The notes beneath the pieces are model-generated. The model made no database searches. It worked only from the letters and a program-made list of their open reading frames with translations, and was not told the origin of the DNA. A stretch of 64,000 nucleotides of DNA from Pseudomonadota bacterium (lineage in GTDB: Bacteria > Pseudomonadota > Alphaproteobacteria > Rhizobiales > Hyphomicrobiaceae), in NCBI GenBank assembly GCA_023412805.1, contig JAEZRM010000116.1, positions 1-64,000 of the forward strand, given 5' to 3'. This document shows positions 41,984 to 50,279 of the stretch, piece after piece. How positions within the stretch are numbered: the stretch's first letter is position 1; each line of letters opens with the position of its first letter. The translations under genes and the position numbers were made by a program.

Positions 41984-42958
41984 TTACTTGATCCAGCCTT
42001 TTTCCTTGTAGTACTTCGCGGCGCCGGGATGCAGCGGCGCGGAGAGCCCATCCTTCACCATCTTGGCTGGGTCGAGATTGGCAAAGGCCGGATGCAGCTT
42101 CTTGAACTCGTCGAAGTTATCGAAGGTCGCCTTCACGAGCTGATAGACGGTCTCATCCGGCACCTTGGCCGAGCTGACGAGCGTCGCGAGCACACCGTAG
42201 GTCTCGGTGGGGTTCGGGTTGTTAGCATACATGCCGCCCGGGATGGTTGCTGCGGCGTAGTAGGGCTTTCCAGCAAGCAGCTTCGATACGGCGGGACCTG
42301 TCAGCGAGACGAGCTGAGCGCCACAGGTGGTCGTCGGATCCTGGATGTTGGCCGACGGATGGCCGACGGCGTAGTAGAAGCCGTCGATCTTGGCATCGCA
42401 GAGCGCTGGGCCGTGCTCGTCGGCCTTGAGCTCGGAGGCGAGCGAGAAGTCGGACATCTTCCAGCCCATGGCCGCGAGCAGTTCTTCCATTGAAGAGCGC
42501 GTGCCGGAGCCGGGATTGCCGACATTGAAGCGCTTGCCCTTGAAGTCGTCGAACGACTTGATGTTCGCTTCCTTGCGAGCCAGCACCGTGAATGGCTCCG
42601 GATGAACCGAGAAGACGGCGCGCAGATCGCCGTAGGGGCCGGCATCCTTGAAGGCCCCAACGCCTTTCAGCGAATTGTAATGTACGTCCGACTGGGCCAT
42701 GCCGAAGTCGAGTTCTCCGGCCTTGATCGTATTGACGTTGAAGGCCGAGCCGCCGGTCGACTCCACCGAGCAGCGGATGCCGTGCTGCTTGCGATCCTTG
42801 TTGAGCAGACGGCAGATGGCACCGCCGGCGGCATAGTAGACGCCCGTGACGCCGCCGGTGCCGATCGTCACGAACTTCTGCTGGGCCATGGCGGCTGTCG
42901 CGGTGCCGAGCAGGCCGGCCATGCTTGCGGCAACGGCCATGTACTGGAAACGCCTCAT
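41984..42958 (-). CDS. TAXI-family TRAP solute-binding protein, copy 2
   Basis: 324 residues with a signal peptide (MRRFQYMAVAASMAGLLGTA to MAQ). Core: FVTIGTGGVTGVYYAAGGAI, RCSVESTGGSAFNVNTI, GELDFGMAQSDVHYNSLKG, then KGKRFNVGNPGSGTRSSMEE. The GTGGVTGVYYAAGGAIC start is the best-known form of TAXI proteins, some of which bind glutamate or glutamine-like acids. First gene of a minus-strand unit with its permease and possibly the copy 1 importer downstream; the 424-bp gap with the urease scrap may split the transcripts. Confidence 0.9.
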   Translation of the reverse strand: MRRFQYMAVAASMAGLLGTATAAMAQQKFVTIGTGGVTGVYYAAGGAICRLLNKDRKQHGIRCSVESTGGSAFNVNTIKAGELDFGMAQSDVHYNSLKGVGAFKDAGPYGDLRAVFSVHPEPFTVLARKEANIKSFDDFKGKRFNVGNPGSGTRSSMEELLAAMGWKMSDFSLASELKADEHGPALCDAKIDGFYYAVGHPSANIQDPTTTCGAQLVSLTGPAVSKLLAGKPYYAAATIPGGMYANNPNPTETYGVLATLVSSAKVPDETVYQLVKATFDNFDEFKKLHPAFANLDPAKMVKDGLSAPLHPGAAKYYKEKGWIK

Positions 42959-43288
42959 TTCACACTCTCCATGCTGTTGATCTCTTCAAAACTGGTCCGT
43001 GCGGCCAGATGACCACGCTGCTGGGGCGTATGACGCTCCAAGCGAACGGTCTGCCGCAGTACGGGGCATATTGTAACGGCGGGGGTCTGGCCGGCATGCT
43101 GCATTGCAGAGCTGCGTGCTGTACTTTCCGGCGGCGATCGTGCGTTGCCCTGTAAGCGTGGCGTATACTGAGTCTCAAGTCAATCTGGTCCAGCAGGTCA
43201 TCGGCGACGGCGGCGTGCATTAGCCATGCGCTAACTGTTCCGATGCTGCAGTATGCTGGTCTGAGAGCTTACGGCCATCGGAGGTCCC
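42959..43288. other. 330-bp divergent intergenic region before the bd oxidase
   Basis: Holds the promoters of the TAXI gene (left) and of the oxidase (right). No gene is seen. A TTGAT-N3-TTCAA sequence at 42977-42989 resembles an FNR/FixK box, but the spacing is wrong and it is beside the TAXI start and not the oxidase. Confidence 0.5.
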
Positions 43289-44725
43289 ATGGAGTTCGAT
43301 CCCGTGATGCTGGCGCGCATCCAATTCGCGTTCACGATATCTTTTCACATCATTTTTCCAGCGTTTACCATTGGTCTGTCGGCATTCATCACCGTGCTGC
43401 TGCTTCTGTGGCTGCGCTCGGGCGAGGAGAAATTCCATCGTCTCGCGCGGTTCTGGACAAAGATCTTCGCCGTATCTTTTGCTATGGGCGTCGTTTCGGG
43501 CATCGTGCTCAGCTATCAGTTCGGCACGAACTGGAGCCGCTTCTCGGAGTTCAGCGGGAACGTCATCGGGCCGCTGATCGGCTACGAGGTGCTGACCGCC
43601 TTCTATCTCGAGGCGACCTTCCTCGGTATTCTGCTGTTTGGCTGGAACCGCTTTCCGCACTGGCTCGTCACACTCGCGGCGGGCCTAGTCGCGATCGGCA
43701 CGGCAACCAGCGCTTTCTGGATTCTCGCGGCAAATAGCTGGATGCACACGCCGACCGGTCATGAGATCCGTGACGGCATTGCCTTCCCCGTGAGCTGGTG
43801 GGAGATCATCTTCAATCCGAGCTTCCCTTATCGCCTCGCGCATATGCTCAATGCTGCATACCTGACGACGGCCGTGGTCGTGCTGGCGGTTGGAGCCCGT
43901 TACTTGCTCGCCGGTCGCCATCCGGAGGAAAGCCGAACCATGCTACGCATGGCGGTCGGCATGATCGCCGTCACGGCGCCCCTGCAACTCTTCATCGGCG
44001 ATATGCACGGCCTCAATACGCTCAAGCACCAGCCGGCGAAGGTCGCGGCGATGGAGGGACACTGGGATGGCTCGAAGCCCGGTTCATTGGTGCTGTTCGG
44101 TATTCCGGATGAGAAGGCACGGAAAAACCACTTCGAGATCGCGCTCCCCAATGTGGGTTCGCTCATTCTGACGCATAGCTGGGACGGCAAGTATCCGGGC
44201 CTCACGAGCTTTTCTGAAAGCGATTGGCCGCCGGTCGCCAATGTCTTCTGGGCCTTCCGCATCATGGTCGGCATCGGGATGCTGCTGATCGCCGTCGGCT
44301 TCTGGGGCATGTATCTGTGGTGGCGCGGGCGCTTGTTCGAAAGCTGGTTCTTCCTCAGATCCGTATCGCCCATGTGGTCACTCGGCTTCATCGCCATTCT
44401 CGCCGGATGGTTCGTGACCGAACAGGGCCGTCAGCCCTGGCTGGTGCACGGTCTCATGCGCACGGCGGATGGCATATCGCCCGTGCCGGGTACGAGCGTT
44501 GCCGGCACGCTCGCGCTCTTCGTGGTGATCTACGGTGTCGTCTTCTCGATGGGCGTCTACTACATCAACCGCCTCATTCACGCGGGGCCGAAGGGTGAAG
44601 CGACCGCCGCGCCCGAGGGACTGCCGAACCGGCCACTCTCGGCCGCCGAGGAGGCCGCACGCGAAGCCACCGGTCGGTCGCGGGGCGAAGGGCCTGGATT
44701 CTCGCTCGGCACATCGAAGGAGTGA
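43289..44725 (+). CDS. cioA: Cytochrome bd-type quinol oxidase subunit I, short Q-loop (CIO) form
   Basis: 478 residues. Haem ligands can be placed: His20 (TISFHIIFP), His185 (YRLAHMLNAAYL) and Met326 (FRIMVGIGM). The GRQPW motif starts at residue 380. His185 to Met326 spans 141 residues, against 207 between the same residues in E. coli CydA, so the Q-loop is of the short, CioA type. The oxidase takes electrons from ubiquinol and reduces oxygen to water without pumping protons, and short-loop forms are often cyanide-tolerant. GGAGG precedes the ATG. Subunit II follows at once. Confidence 0.93.
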   Translation: MEFDPVMLARIQFAFTISFHIIFPAFTIGLSAFITVLLLLWLRSGEEKFHRLARFWTKIFAVSFAMGVVSGIVLSYQFGTNWSRFSEFSGNVIGPLIGYEVLTAFYLEATFLGILLFGWNRFPHWLVTLAAGLVAIGTATSAFWILAANSWMHTPTGHEIRDGIAFPVSWWEIIFNPSFPYRLAHMLNAAYLTTAVVVLAVGARYLLAGRHPEESRTMLRMAVGMIAVTAPLQLFIGDMHGLNTLKHQPAKVAAMEGHWDGSKPGSLVLFGIPDEKARKNHFEIALPNVGSLILTHSWDGKYPGLTSFSESDWPPVANVFWAFRIMVGIGMLLIAVGFWGMYLWWRGRLFESWFFLRSVSPMWSLGFIAILAGWFVTEQGRQPWLVHGLMRTADGISPVPGTSVAGTLALFVVIYGVVFSMGVYYINRLIHAGPKGEATAAPEGLPNRPLSAAEEAAREATGRSRGEGPGFSLGTSKE

Positions 44726-44730
44726 TGGCG

Positions 44731-45735
44731 ATGGAAGCTTATCTCCCGCTTATCTGGGCCGCGCTGATTGGCACCGCCGTCGCGATGTACGTCATTCTGG
44801 ACGGCTTCGATCTCGGCATCGGCATTCTCTTTCCCTTCGTGCGCAAGGAGGAAGAGCGCGACGTGATGATGAACTCGGTCGCGCCCTTTTGGGATGGCAA
44901 CGAGACGTGGCTCGTGCTCGGCGGAGGTGGCCTCTGGGTTGCCTTCCCGACGGCCTATGCCGTGATCATGCCGGCGTTCTACCTGCCGGTGATCGGGATG
45001 CTCTTGGCGCTCGTTCTGCGTGGCGTGTCCTTCGAGTTCCGCTGGGTCTCGAAGCCATCGCATCGCATATGGGATGTCGCCTTTGCCGGCGGTTCGATCG
45101 TCGCAGCGTTTCTGCAGGGCGTGATCCTTGGTGGACTTCTGCAGGGTGTCGAGGTCGTCGATCGCCAGTATGCCGGCGGTGCGTTCGACTGGGTGACGCC
45201 GTTCTCGATTTTCGTCGGCTTCGCGGTGGTTGCAGGCTACGCGCTGCTCGGCGCGACGTGGCTTGTCATGCGCACATACGGGTCGGCGCAGGAATTCGGC
45301 CGCCGTGTTGCGGCGCCGCTGCTCTTCGCAGTGCTCGGATCCATGGCGATCGTGAGCTTGTGGACGCCTCTGAGCATCGACCGTATTGCCGAGCGCTGGT
45401 TCAGCCTGCCCAATCTCTTCTATCTCTGGCCGATCCCGCTCGTCACGGCACTGGTCGGCTATCTCGTGTTCGTCTGGCTCAATCGCGGCGATGAAGTGAA
45501 GCCGTTTGTCGGCAGCGTCGTGCTCTTCCTGCTAGGCTATGCCGGGCTCGTCATCTCGACATATCCCTATCTCGTGCCGCCGCATCTGACGTTCTGGGAC
45601 ACGGCTGCTGCACCGGCCTCGCAGATGTTCCTTCTGGTCGGGACAGTGTTCCTGCTGCCGCTCGTGCTCGCATACACGGCTTTCGTGTACTGGATGTTCC
45701 GCGGCAAGATCGGTCCAGGCGAGGGCTATCATTAG
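44731..45735 (+). CDS. cioB: Cytochrome bd-type quinol oxidase subunit II
   Basis: 334 residues from the ATG at 44731, eight bases after AAGGAG; GTG and ATG codons at 44722 and 44725 are too close to the site. Eight to nine membrane helices. LPLIWAALIGTAVAMYVILD then GFDLGIG is the conserved start, and PFWDGNETWLVLGGGGLW the best-conserved loop. It stabilises the haem pocket of subunit I. No CydX-like small gene could be found in the 67 bp after it, and no cydDC genes are nearby. Confidence 0.93.
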   Translation: MEAYLPLIWAALIGTAVAMYVILDGFDLGIGILFPFVRKEEERDVMMNSVAPFWDGNETWLVLGGGGLWVAFPTAYAVIMPAFYLPVIGMLLALVLRGVSFEFRWVSKPSHRIWDVAFAGGSIVAAFLQGVILGGLLQGVEVVDRQYAGGAFDWVTPFSIFVGFAVVAGYALLGATWLVMRTYGSAQEFGRRVAAPLLFAVLGSMAIVSLWTPLSIDRIAERWFSLPNLFYLWPIPLVTALVGYLVFVWLNRGDEVKPFVGSVVLFLLGYAGLVISTYPYLVPPHLTFWDTAAAPASQMFLLVGTVFLLPLVLAYTAFVYWMFRGKIGPGEGYH

Positions 45736-45744
45736 GCGGATAGT

Positions 45745-45769
45745 GGAACGCCCCTCGATTTCTGACGTT
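45745..45769 (+). promoter_or_regulatory. EcfG-type promoter for the CoA hydrolase/transferase
   Basis: GGAAC (45745-45749), 16 bases, CGTT (45766-45769). The TTG start is at 45803, leaving a leader of about 26 bases. It begins only 10 bp after the cioB stop, so the downstream gene has its own stress promoter. Confidence 0.7.
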
Positions 45770-45802
45770 CAGTTGGAGTGAGCAGACCGGGAAGCCCATT
45801 CA

Positions 45803-47665
45803 TTGACGCAAACGTATGACGACCCCACGCGCTGCGCCGAGGCGATCATCGATCAGGTGGGGCGCGATCTGGTGCTGGCTATTCCGGTCGGCATCGGCAA
45901 GCCGAACCTTCTGGTGAACGCGCTCTATGCGCTGGCTGAGGCCGATCGCAGGCTGAGCCTGCGCATTCTCACCGGCCTGACGCTGGTACGGCCGAAGTAC
46001 AAGAGCGATCTCGAGCGCCGCTTTGCCGAACCGTTCGTCGAACGGCTGTTCGGAACCTGGCCTGGTCTCGCCTATGCCGAGGCCATGCGCCGGGGAAATC
46101 TCGCACCAAATGTGACCGTGCACGAGTTCTTCCTGCAGGCGGGCCAATGGCTTTCCAATCCGACCATGCAGAAGAACTATGCGAGCTTGAACTACAGCCA
46201 TGTGCACACGCACGTCCAGCGCGAGGGCGTAAACGTCATTGCCCAACTCGTCGCGCCGCCGCGCGATGGCGCATCGTACTACAGCCTGTCGTCGAATACG
46301 GATGTCTCGCTTGATCTCAAGGACTACATCGAGGCGCGGCGAAAGAGTGGCGCGCCGATTGCAGTCGTCGGTGAGGTCAATGCCAATCTGCCCTTCATGG
46401 GCGGTGCGGCAGCCGTCGCGCGCGACAGCTTCGACCACATTCACGAGCCGCCCGCGCCGCATTTCGATCTCTTCGCGCCGCCGAAGGAGCCGGTATCGAC
46501 CACAGACTACGCCATGGCCCTGCACGCGGCGACGCTGATCAGGGATGGCGGCACGCTGCAGATCGGCATTGGTTCATTCGCGGACGCACTGACGCACGCG
46601 CTCATCCTACGGCATACGCAAAATGCTCGCTTTCGTGATCTCGTGGGCCGCCTCGGTGAGCCGCCGGCTGCAGGGGCCGAGTATGAGCCGTTTCAGCAAG
46701 GACTTTATGGATGCAGCGAGATGCTCGTCGATGGCTTTCTCGCGCTAAGACGCGCGGGGATACTCAAGAGACGCGTCGACGATGCCGGGCGCAGTGTGCT
46801 CGTGCACGCGGGCTTCTTTCTCGGCAGCAGCGCCTTCTATGACGAGCTTCGATCCCTTCCGGACGACGCGCGCGACGAGATCGCCATGACGTCGATTTCG
46901 TTCACCAACACACTCGCGGGTGATGCTGCTGCGAAGATCGCGCAGCGCCGCGAGGCACGCTTCGTCAACACGGCGCTGGCCGCGACGTTACTCGGTGCTG
47001 TGTCATCCGATCAGACCGAGGATGGCCGTGTCATCAGCGGCATCGGAGGCCAGGGTGATTTTGTTGCCATGGCGCATGACATTCCCGATGCGCGCTCGAT
47101 CATCGCGGTGCGCAGCACGCGCTCACAGGGGAGCAGGGCGACCTCCAATATCCATTGGCGTCACGGCAATACGAGTATTCCGCGCCAGCTCCGAGATATC
47201 ATTGTTACCGAGTACGGCATCGCCGATATTCGCGGCCGAACGGATAAGGAAGTCGTCTCGGCGATGCTGGCGGTCACCGATGCGCGCTTTCAGCCGCAGT
47301 TGCGGCAGTCTGCCGTGGCTGCCGGAAAGCTCCCTGCGGATTTCAAGCTCTCATCCAATGCGACGGATAACACACCCTCACGCATCGAGGGGGCACTGTC
47401 GTCGGCGCGACGTGACGGCTTGCTGCCGTCCTTCCCGCTGGGTACGGAGATGACGGAGATCGAGCAGGCACTGCTTCCTGCTCTCGGTAAGCTGCGTCGC
47501 GCGTCGATGGCGCGCTTGCTCGGGTATCTGCTTCAAGGCGCCGCGCCTGGCGAATTGCCGCCCGGCGCCCACGAAAAACTCGAACGACTCGATCTCGCGG
47601 ACGTATCGAGCATGAAGGATAAAGCGATGCGCGCACTGGTGATCGGTGCGTTGCGTGCCGGCTAG
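45803..47665 (+). CDS. Acetyl-CoA hydrolase/transferase family protein
   Basis: 620 residues from a TTG start (GGGAAG upstream). The N-terminal half matches the AcetylCoA_hydro type, with DLVLAIPVGIGKPNLLVNAL near residue 20. The C-terminal half has the typical VISGIGGQGDFVAMAHDIPD, SNIHWRHGNTSIPRQLRDII, VTEYGIADIRGRTDKEVVSA. Such enzymes swap or hydrolyse CoA on short acids (acetate, succinate, propionate). It is longer than the 430-500 residue norm, as in several alphaproteobacterial paralogues. The EcfG-type promoter suggests a role in releasing CoA or acid during stress or starvation. Confidence 0.85.
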   Translation: MTQTYDDPTRCAEAIIDQVGRDLVLAIPVGIGKPNLLVNALYALAEADRRLSLRILTGLTLVRPKYKSDLERRFAEPFVERLFGTWPGLAYAEAMRRGNLAPNVTVHEFFLQAGQWLSNPTMQKNYASLNYSHVHTHVQREGVNVIAQLVAPPRDGASYYSLSSNTDVSLDLKDYIEARRKSGAPIAVVGEVNANLPFMGGAAAVARDSFDHIHEPPAPHFDLFAPPKEPVSTTDYAMALHAATLIRDGGTLQIGIGSFADALTHALILRHTQNARFRDLVGRLGEPPAAGAEYEPFQQGLYGCSEMLVDGFLALRRAGILKRRVDDAGRSVLVHAGFFLGSSAFYDELRSLPDDARDEIAMTSISFTNTLAGDAAAKIAQRREARFVNTALAATLLGAVSSDQTEDGRVISGIGGQGDFVAMAHDIPDARSIIAVRSTRSQGSRATSNIHWRHGNTSIPRQLRDIIVTEYGIADIRGRTDKEVVSAMLAVTDARFQPQLRQSAVAAGKLPADFKLSSNATDNTPSRIEGALSSARRDGLLPSFPLGTEMTEIEQALLPALGKLRRASMARLLGYLLQGAAPGELPPGAHEKLERLDLADVSSMKDKAMRALVIGALRAG

Positions 47666-47883
47666 CGGCTCGCGATCTGCGGATGCGTCATGTCCTGAGC
47701 TGTGGCCCGACGCGCAAACACTGCACCTATGCTGATGAGTATCGGGCCTGCCTCGGTGCGCAGCAGCTCCGGCTCCGCCCGCGTGCCGAGCGTCCCGTTC
47801 CAGCGGGCCTCGCTCGCGCGCGATAAATTCGCGACGGCGATCACAGGCGTTTCTGGAAAAAGGCCCTGTTCGATGAGGCGCAT
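47662..47883 (-). pseudogene. C-terminal remnant of uroporphyrinogen-III C-methyltransferase (cobA/cysG type)
   Basis: The frame MRLIEQGLFPETPVIAVANL then SRASEARWNGTL ... GPILISIGAVFARRA matches the last 70 or so residues of CobA/CysG-A SUMT proteins (usual form: GLDPATPVAVVENASRP...GTL ... GPALILIGEVVA). The preceding 180-200 residues, with the SAM-binding region, are missing. It starts inside the end of the nasT remnant and converges with the hydrolase gene (4-bp overlap of stops). In many Rhizobiales cobA/cysG ends the nitrate-assimilation operon, which supplies the context for the deletion (see findings). Confidence 0.75.
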
Positions 47884-48086
47884 TCCTCCTCGCCGAGCAG
47901 GATCTCGGCAATCTCGGCGATACGCTTGTTCTTCGCGCGGAAGCGGCGGATAGCCGTGCCGAGGATCGGCTTGATGCGCTCCTTCTTGAGGCCATCGACG
48001 ACGTAGGCCGAGACGCCGGCGTCGATGGCCGCCTCGATGGAGGCATCATCCGTGCGGTCGACGAACATGGCAATCGGACGGTGCTC
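47841..48086 (-). pseudogene. Remnant of nasT (ANTAR response regulator)
   Basis: The frame reads EHRPIAMFVDRTDDASIEAA then IDAGVSAYVVDGLKKERIKP, ILGTAIRRFRA: the second half of a NasT receiver domain. It then jumps to NKRIAEIAEILLGEEE, the very end of an ANTAR domain; about 50 residues between are absent, and the N-terminal 85-90 with the phospho-acceptor region are gone too. The frame ends in non-homologous sequence. The left edge sits against the stop of the PfkB gene. No start codon is credible for a working protein. Confidence 0.75.
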
Positions 48087-49179
48087 AGATCCGCCAATGG
48101 CTCACGCCGAGCGCCTCGCCGCTGCTGGCCAGCGTCGCGTCGAGCGCGGCTCGGCTGAGGAGGCCACTCTGCGTGTCGACATAGGCAACCACCGCGGCGG
48201 AGTTCAGTGCCGCCGCGCGCATCGCGACCTCGGGCGGGCGACCTTCCGCGAGGAACGTTGCGAGCGTGGCCGCATAGGCGTCGCCGGCTCCGGCAGTGCC
48301 GGCGACCGTCGTCGGTGCCGCAGGGCAGAAGCGGATGACCTCACGATCCGCGAGATAGGCGCCGGCCGATCCGTCCGTAACGAGGACATAGCGCGCGCCG
48401 GCATCACGCAGCGCCGTGAAGAACGAGCGCAGGCCAAGATGATAGCCGCCACCCGAAAGGCCCTGGCGCGCGAGTGTGCCCGGCGGCTCCTCGCTGTCGG
48501 GGCCGAGCGGCGGGCCGCCTTCGCCGATTTTGCCTGCGATCATCGGGACAAGTGCGGAAGCCTCGATCTTGTTGACGACGAGGAGATCGATGCTTCCGAG
48601 CGCGTCCTGCAGCGCCACACCTCGGCTCGAAAGTTGACGAATACCGGGATTTGTCGAGAGGAAGGCGCCGGTTCGCTTGGTCTCGGCCAGAATACGCGGC
48701 AGGCGATCGGCCGAGCGGTTCGATAGCGAAGAGACGTGCACGAGATCGACCTCGAAGGCATCGGACTTGAGGTCGCTGTCTTCGAGCAGTGTGTTGGCGC
48801 CGCGGAACGTGAAGATCGCGGCATTGCGTTCGTGTGAGGAGACCATGACGGCGGCGCCTGTCGCGGCGCGCTCGTCGCGGCCGATCCAGCGCGTCGAGAC
48901 GCCGGCCTGCATGAGGCTCGCGAGAACCGTTTCGGCGCGCTGATCGCGGCCGAGCTTGGCGAGCGTCGCGACGTCGAGGCCGAGCCGCGCCATGGCAACC
49001 GCGGCGTTGACGGCGCCGCCACCGGTGTGGGTCGAGATTTCGAGTGCTTCGGTTTTGTGGCCTTCCGCGAGCAGCAGAAAGGACGTCTCCGCATTGAGCA
49101 TTGTCATGCGCTCGATGCGGCTCGACTCGATGATCGCGATCGTGTCGATCATCGCGCTTCCGATGGTAAGAGCCTTCAT
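48085..49179 (-). CDS. PfkB-family sugar/nucleoside kinase
   Basis: 364 residues; start at 49179 (MKALTIGSAMIDTIAII) with GGAAAG upstream. Ribokinase fold: THTGGGAVNAAVAMARLGLD is the first PfkB signature, and TVAGTAGAGDAYAATLATFL the second, with the GAGD catalytic Asp. It phosphorylates a sugar or nucleoside with ATP; the substrate is unknown. A stretch around 205-235 (PLGPDSEEPPGTLARQGLSG) is longer than usual. Its stop codon falls exactly at the edge of the nasT remnant, so its last few residues may come from the rearrangement. Confidence 0.83.
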   Translation of the reverse strand: MKALTIGSAMIDTIAIIESSRIERMTMLNAETSFLLLAEGHKTEALEISTHTGGGAVNAAVAMARLGLDVATLAKLGRDQRAETVLASLMQAGVSTRWIGRDERAATGAAVMVSSHERNAAIFTFRGANTLLEDSDLKSDAFEVDLVHVSSLSNRSADRLPRILAETKRTGAFLSTNPGIRQLSSRGVALQDALGSIDLLVVNKIEASALVPMIAGKIGEGGPPLGPDSEEPPGTLARQGLSGGGYHLGLRSFFTALRDAGARYVLVTDGSAGAYLADREVIRFCPAAPTTVAGTAGAGDAYAATLATFLAEGRPPEVAMRAAALNSAAVVAYVDTQSGLLSRAALDATLASSGEALGVSHWRI

Positions 49180-49216
49180 TTCTCGCTTTCCGGCAACCTT
49201 TTCGTGTCGCGTGCTT

Positions 49217-49242
49217 GGAACCATTTCCGGCTCGCGAGCGTT
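49217..49242 (+). promoter_or_regulatory. EcfG-type promoter of the trehalose operon
   Basis: GGAAC (49217-49221), 17 bases, CGTT (49239-49242), on the plus strand between the divergent PfkB gene and otsB. The otsB start is 282 bp downstream. Trehalose synthesis is a known EcfG-controlled function in Alphaproteobacteria. Confidence 0.6.
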
Positions 49243-49523
49243 GCATCATTTGGCGCGCCGGCCGACCCATGGATGGCGGTCGGGTGCGCCGGGGATGCTT
49301 GCTTGCCCTTCCAATGCGGTTCAAACTAACATGCTCAGAGCGACCGCAATGCGGTGCAACTACATCATGTCCATTCTCTCGCAGGAGGAGCAGCGCTTCG
49401 AGGCGCGGATCGTTCCTTTCGGCGTAAGCCCACAGCCGTAGTGCCATCCGTTCGGATGCTGCCAAACGTCACGCCATCTATCAAGAAGCGGGCCAATCGA
49501 AGGAGAGCGTCGTTTCCATTCCC
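49243..49523. other. Long leader of the trehalose operon
   Basis: 281 bp with no clear gene. A 30-codon frame (49349-49441, beginning MRCNYIMSILSQEEQRFEAR) has no ribosome site and is doubtful. GAAGGAG lies before otsB, with a GTTTCCATTCCC spacer. Confidence 0.4.
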
Positions 49524-50279
49524 ATGTCCTTACCCATATTGAAAGTGCCGGACGAAATCGCCTTCTTTCTCGACTTCGACGGTACGCTTGTCGAGCTTGC
49601 CGATCGCCCGGATGCGGTACGATTGAACGAGCGGACACGCGATGCGCTGAGCCGGCTCACAGACGCGACCGGAGGCGCCGTTGCCGTGATCACGGGGCGC
49701 GATATTGCAGATCTCGACAGCATGCTGGCGCCTCTGCGATTGCCTGCGGCGGGTGTCCATGGTCTCACGCGGCGCACGCTCTCGGGCGAAAATCATGCCG
49801 CACCCGTGGACGAGGAATTTCTGCGCCATGCGGAACTGCTACTCGCGCCGCTTGTGCTCAGCGAGCCGGGTTTGCTGCTCGAGCGCAAATCCAATGCCGT
49901 CGCGCTCCATTATCGCACGCGTCCCGATCTCGAAGCTGCGTGCGGCAAGGCCATGGACGAGCTCGCCGCGATCACCCGCGGCATTCAGATCAAGCGCGGT
50001 AAGATGGTGTTCGAGGCCAAACCTGCTCTCGCCGACAAGGGAACGGCTATTCTCGATTTTCTCAAGGAGACACCATTCTCCGGGCGACGTCCGTTCTTCG
50101 CCGGCGATGACGTCACCGATGAGGACGCTTTTGCCGCCGTGAACAAACTCGAGGGCATTACCGTGAAGATCGGTCCCGGTGCGACGATCGCACAGTATCG
50201 TGCAGACGGGACGGCTCTATTCCTCGATTGGCTGCACGCGACCTCGCTGAACTTCATGAGCGAGGTGTCCAATGACTGA
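49524..50279 (+). CDS. otsB: Trehalose-6-phosphate phosphatase
   Basis: 251 residues, HAD superfamily. AFFLDFDGTLVELADRPD gives the catalytic DxDGT near residue 14, AVAVITGRDIADLD motif II, and FFAGDDVTDEDAF the acidic motif IV. The Lys of motif III lies near IKRGKMVFEAKP. It removes the phosphate from trehalose-6-phosphate. First gene of an operon with overlapping starts (8 bp with the next). The order otsB-GH15-otsA-glk is unusual in that the phosphatase precedes the synthase and a hydrolase sits between them. Confidence 0.93.
   Translation: MSLPILKVPDEIAFFLDFDGTLVELADRPDAVRLNERTRDALSRLTDATGGAVAVITGRDIADLDSMLAPLRLPAAGVHGLTRRTLSGENHAAPVDEEFLRHAELLLAPLVLSEPGLLLERKSNAVALHYRTRPDLEAACGKAMDELAAITRGIQIKRGKMVFEAKPALADKGTAILDFLKETPFSGRRPFFAGDDVTDEDAFAAVNKLEGITVKIGPGATIAQYRADGTALFLDWLHATSLNFMSEVSND

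Noticed and set aside
42977..42989. FNR/FixK-like TTGAT...TTCAA before the bd oxidase
   Set aside because: Spacer is three and not four bases, the right half is imperfect, and it lies 300 bp from the oxidase start.
47841..47883. AGGAGG before the ATG of the cobA remnant, suggesting a translated 73-residue protein
   Set aside because: The site is part of the nasT remnant and the product lacks the whole SAM-binding domain; treated as a pseudogene.
49349..49441. 30-codon frame in the otsB leader
   Set aside because: No ribosome site and no protein-like features; listed only in the description of the leader.
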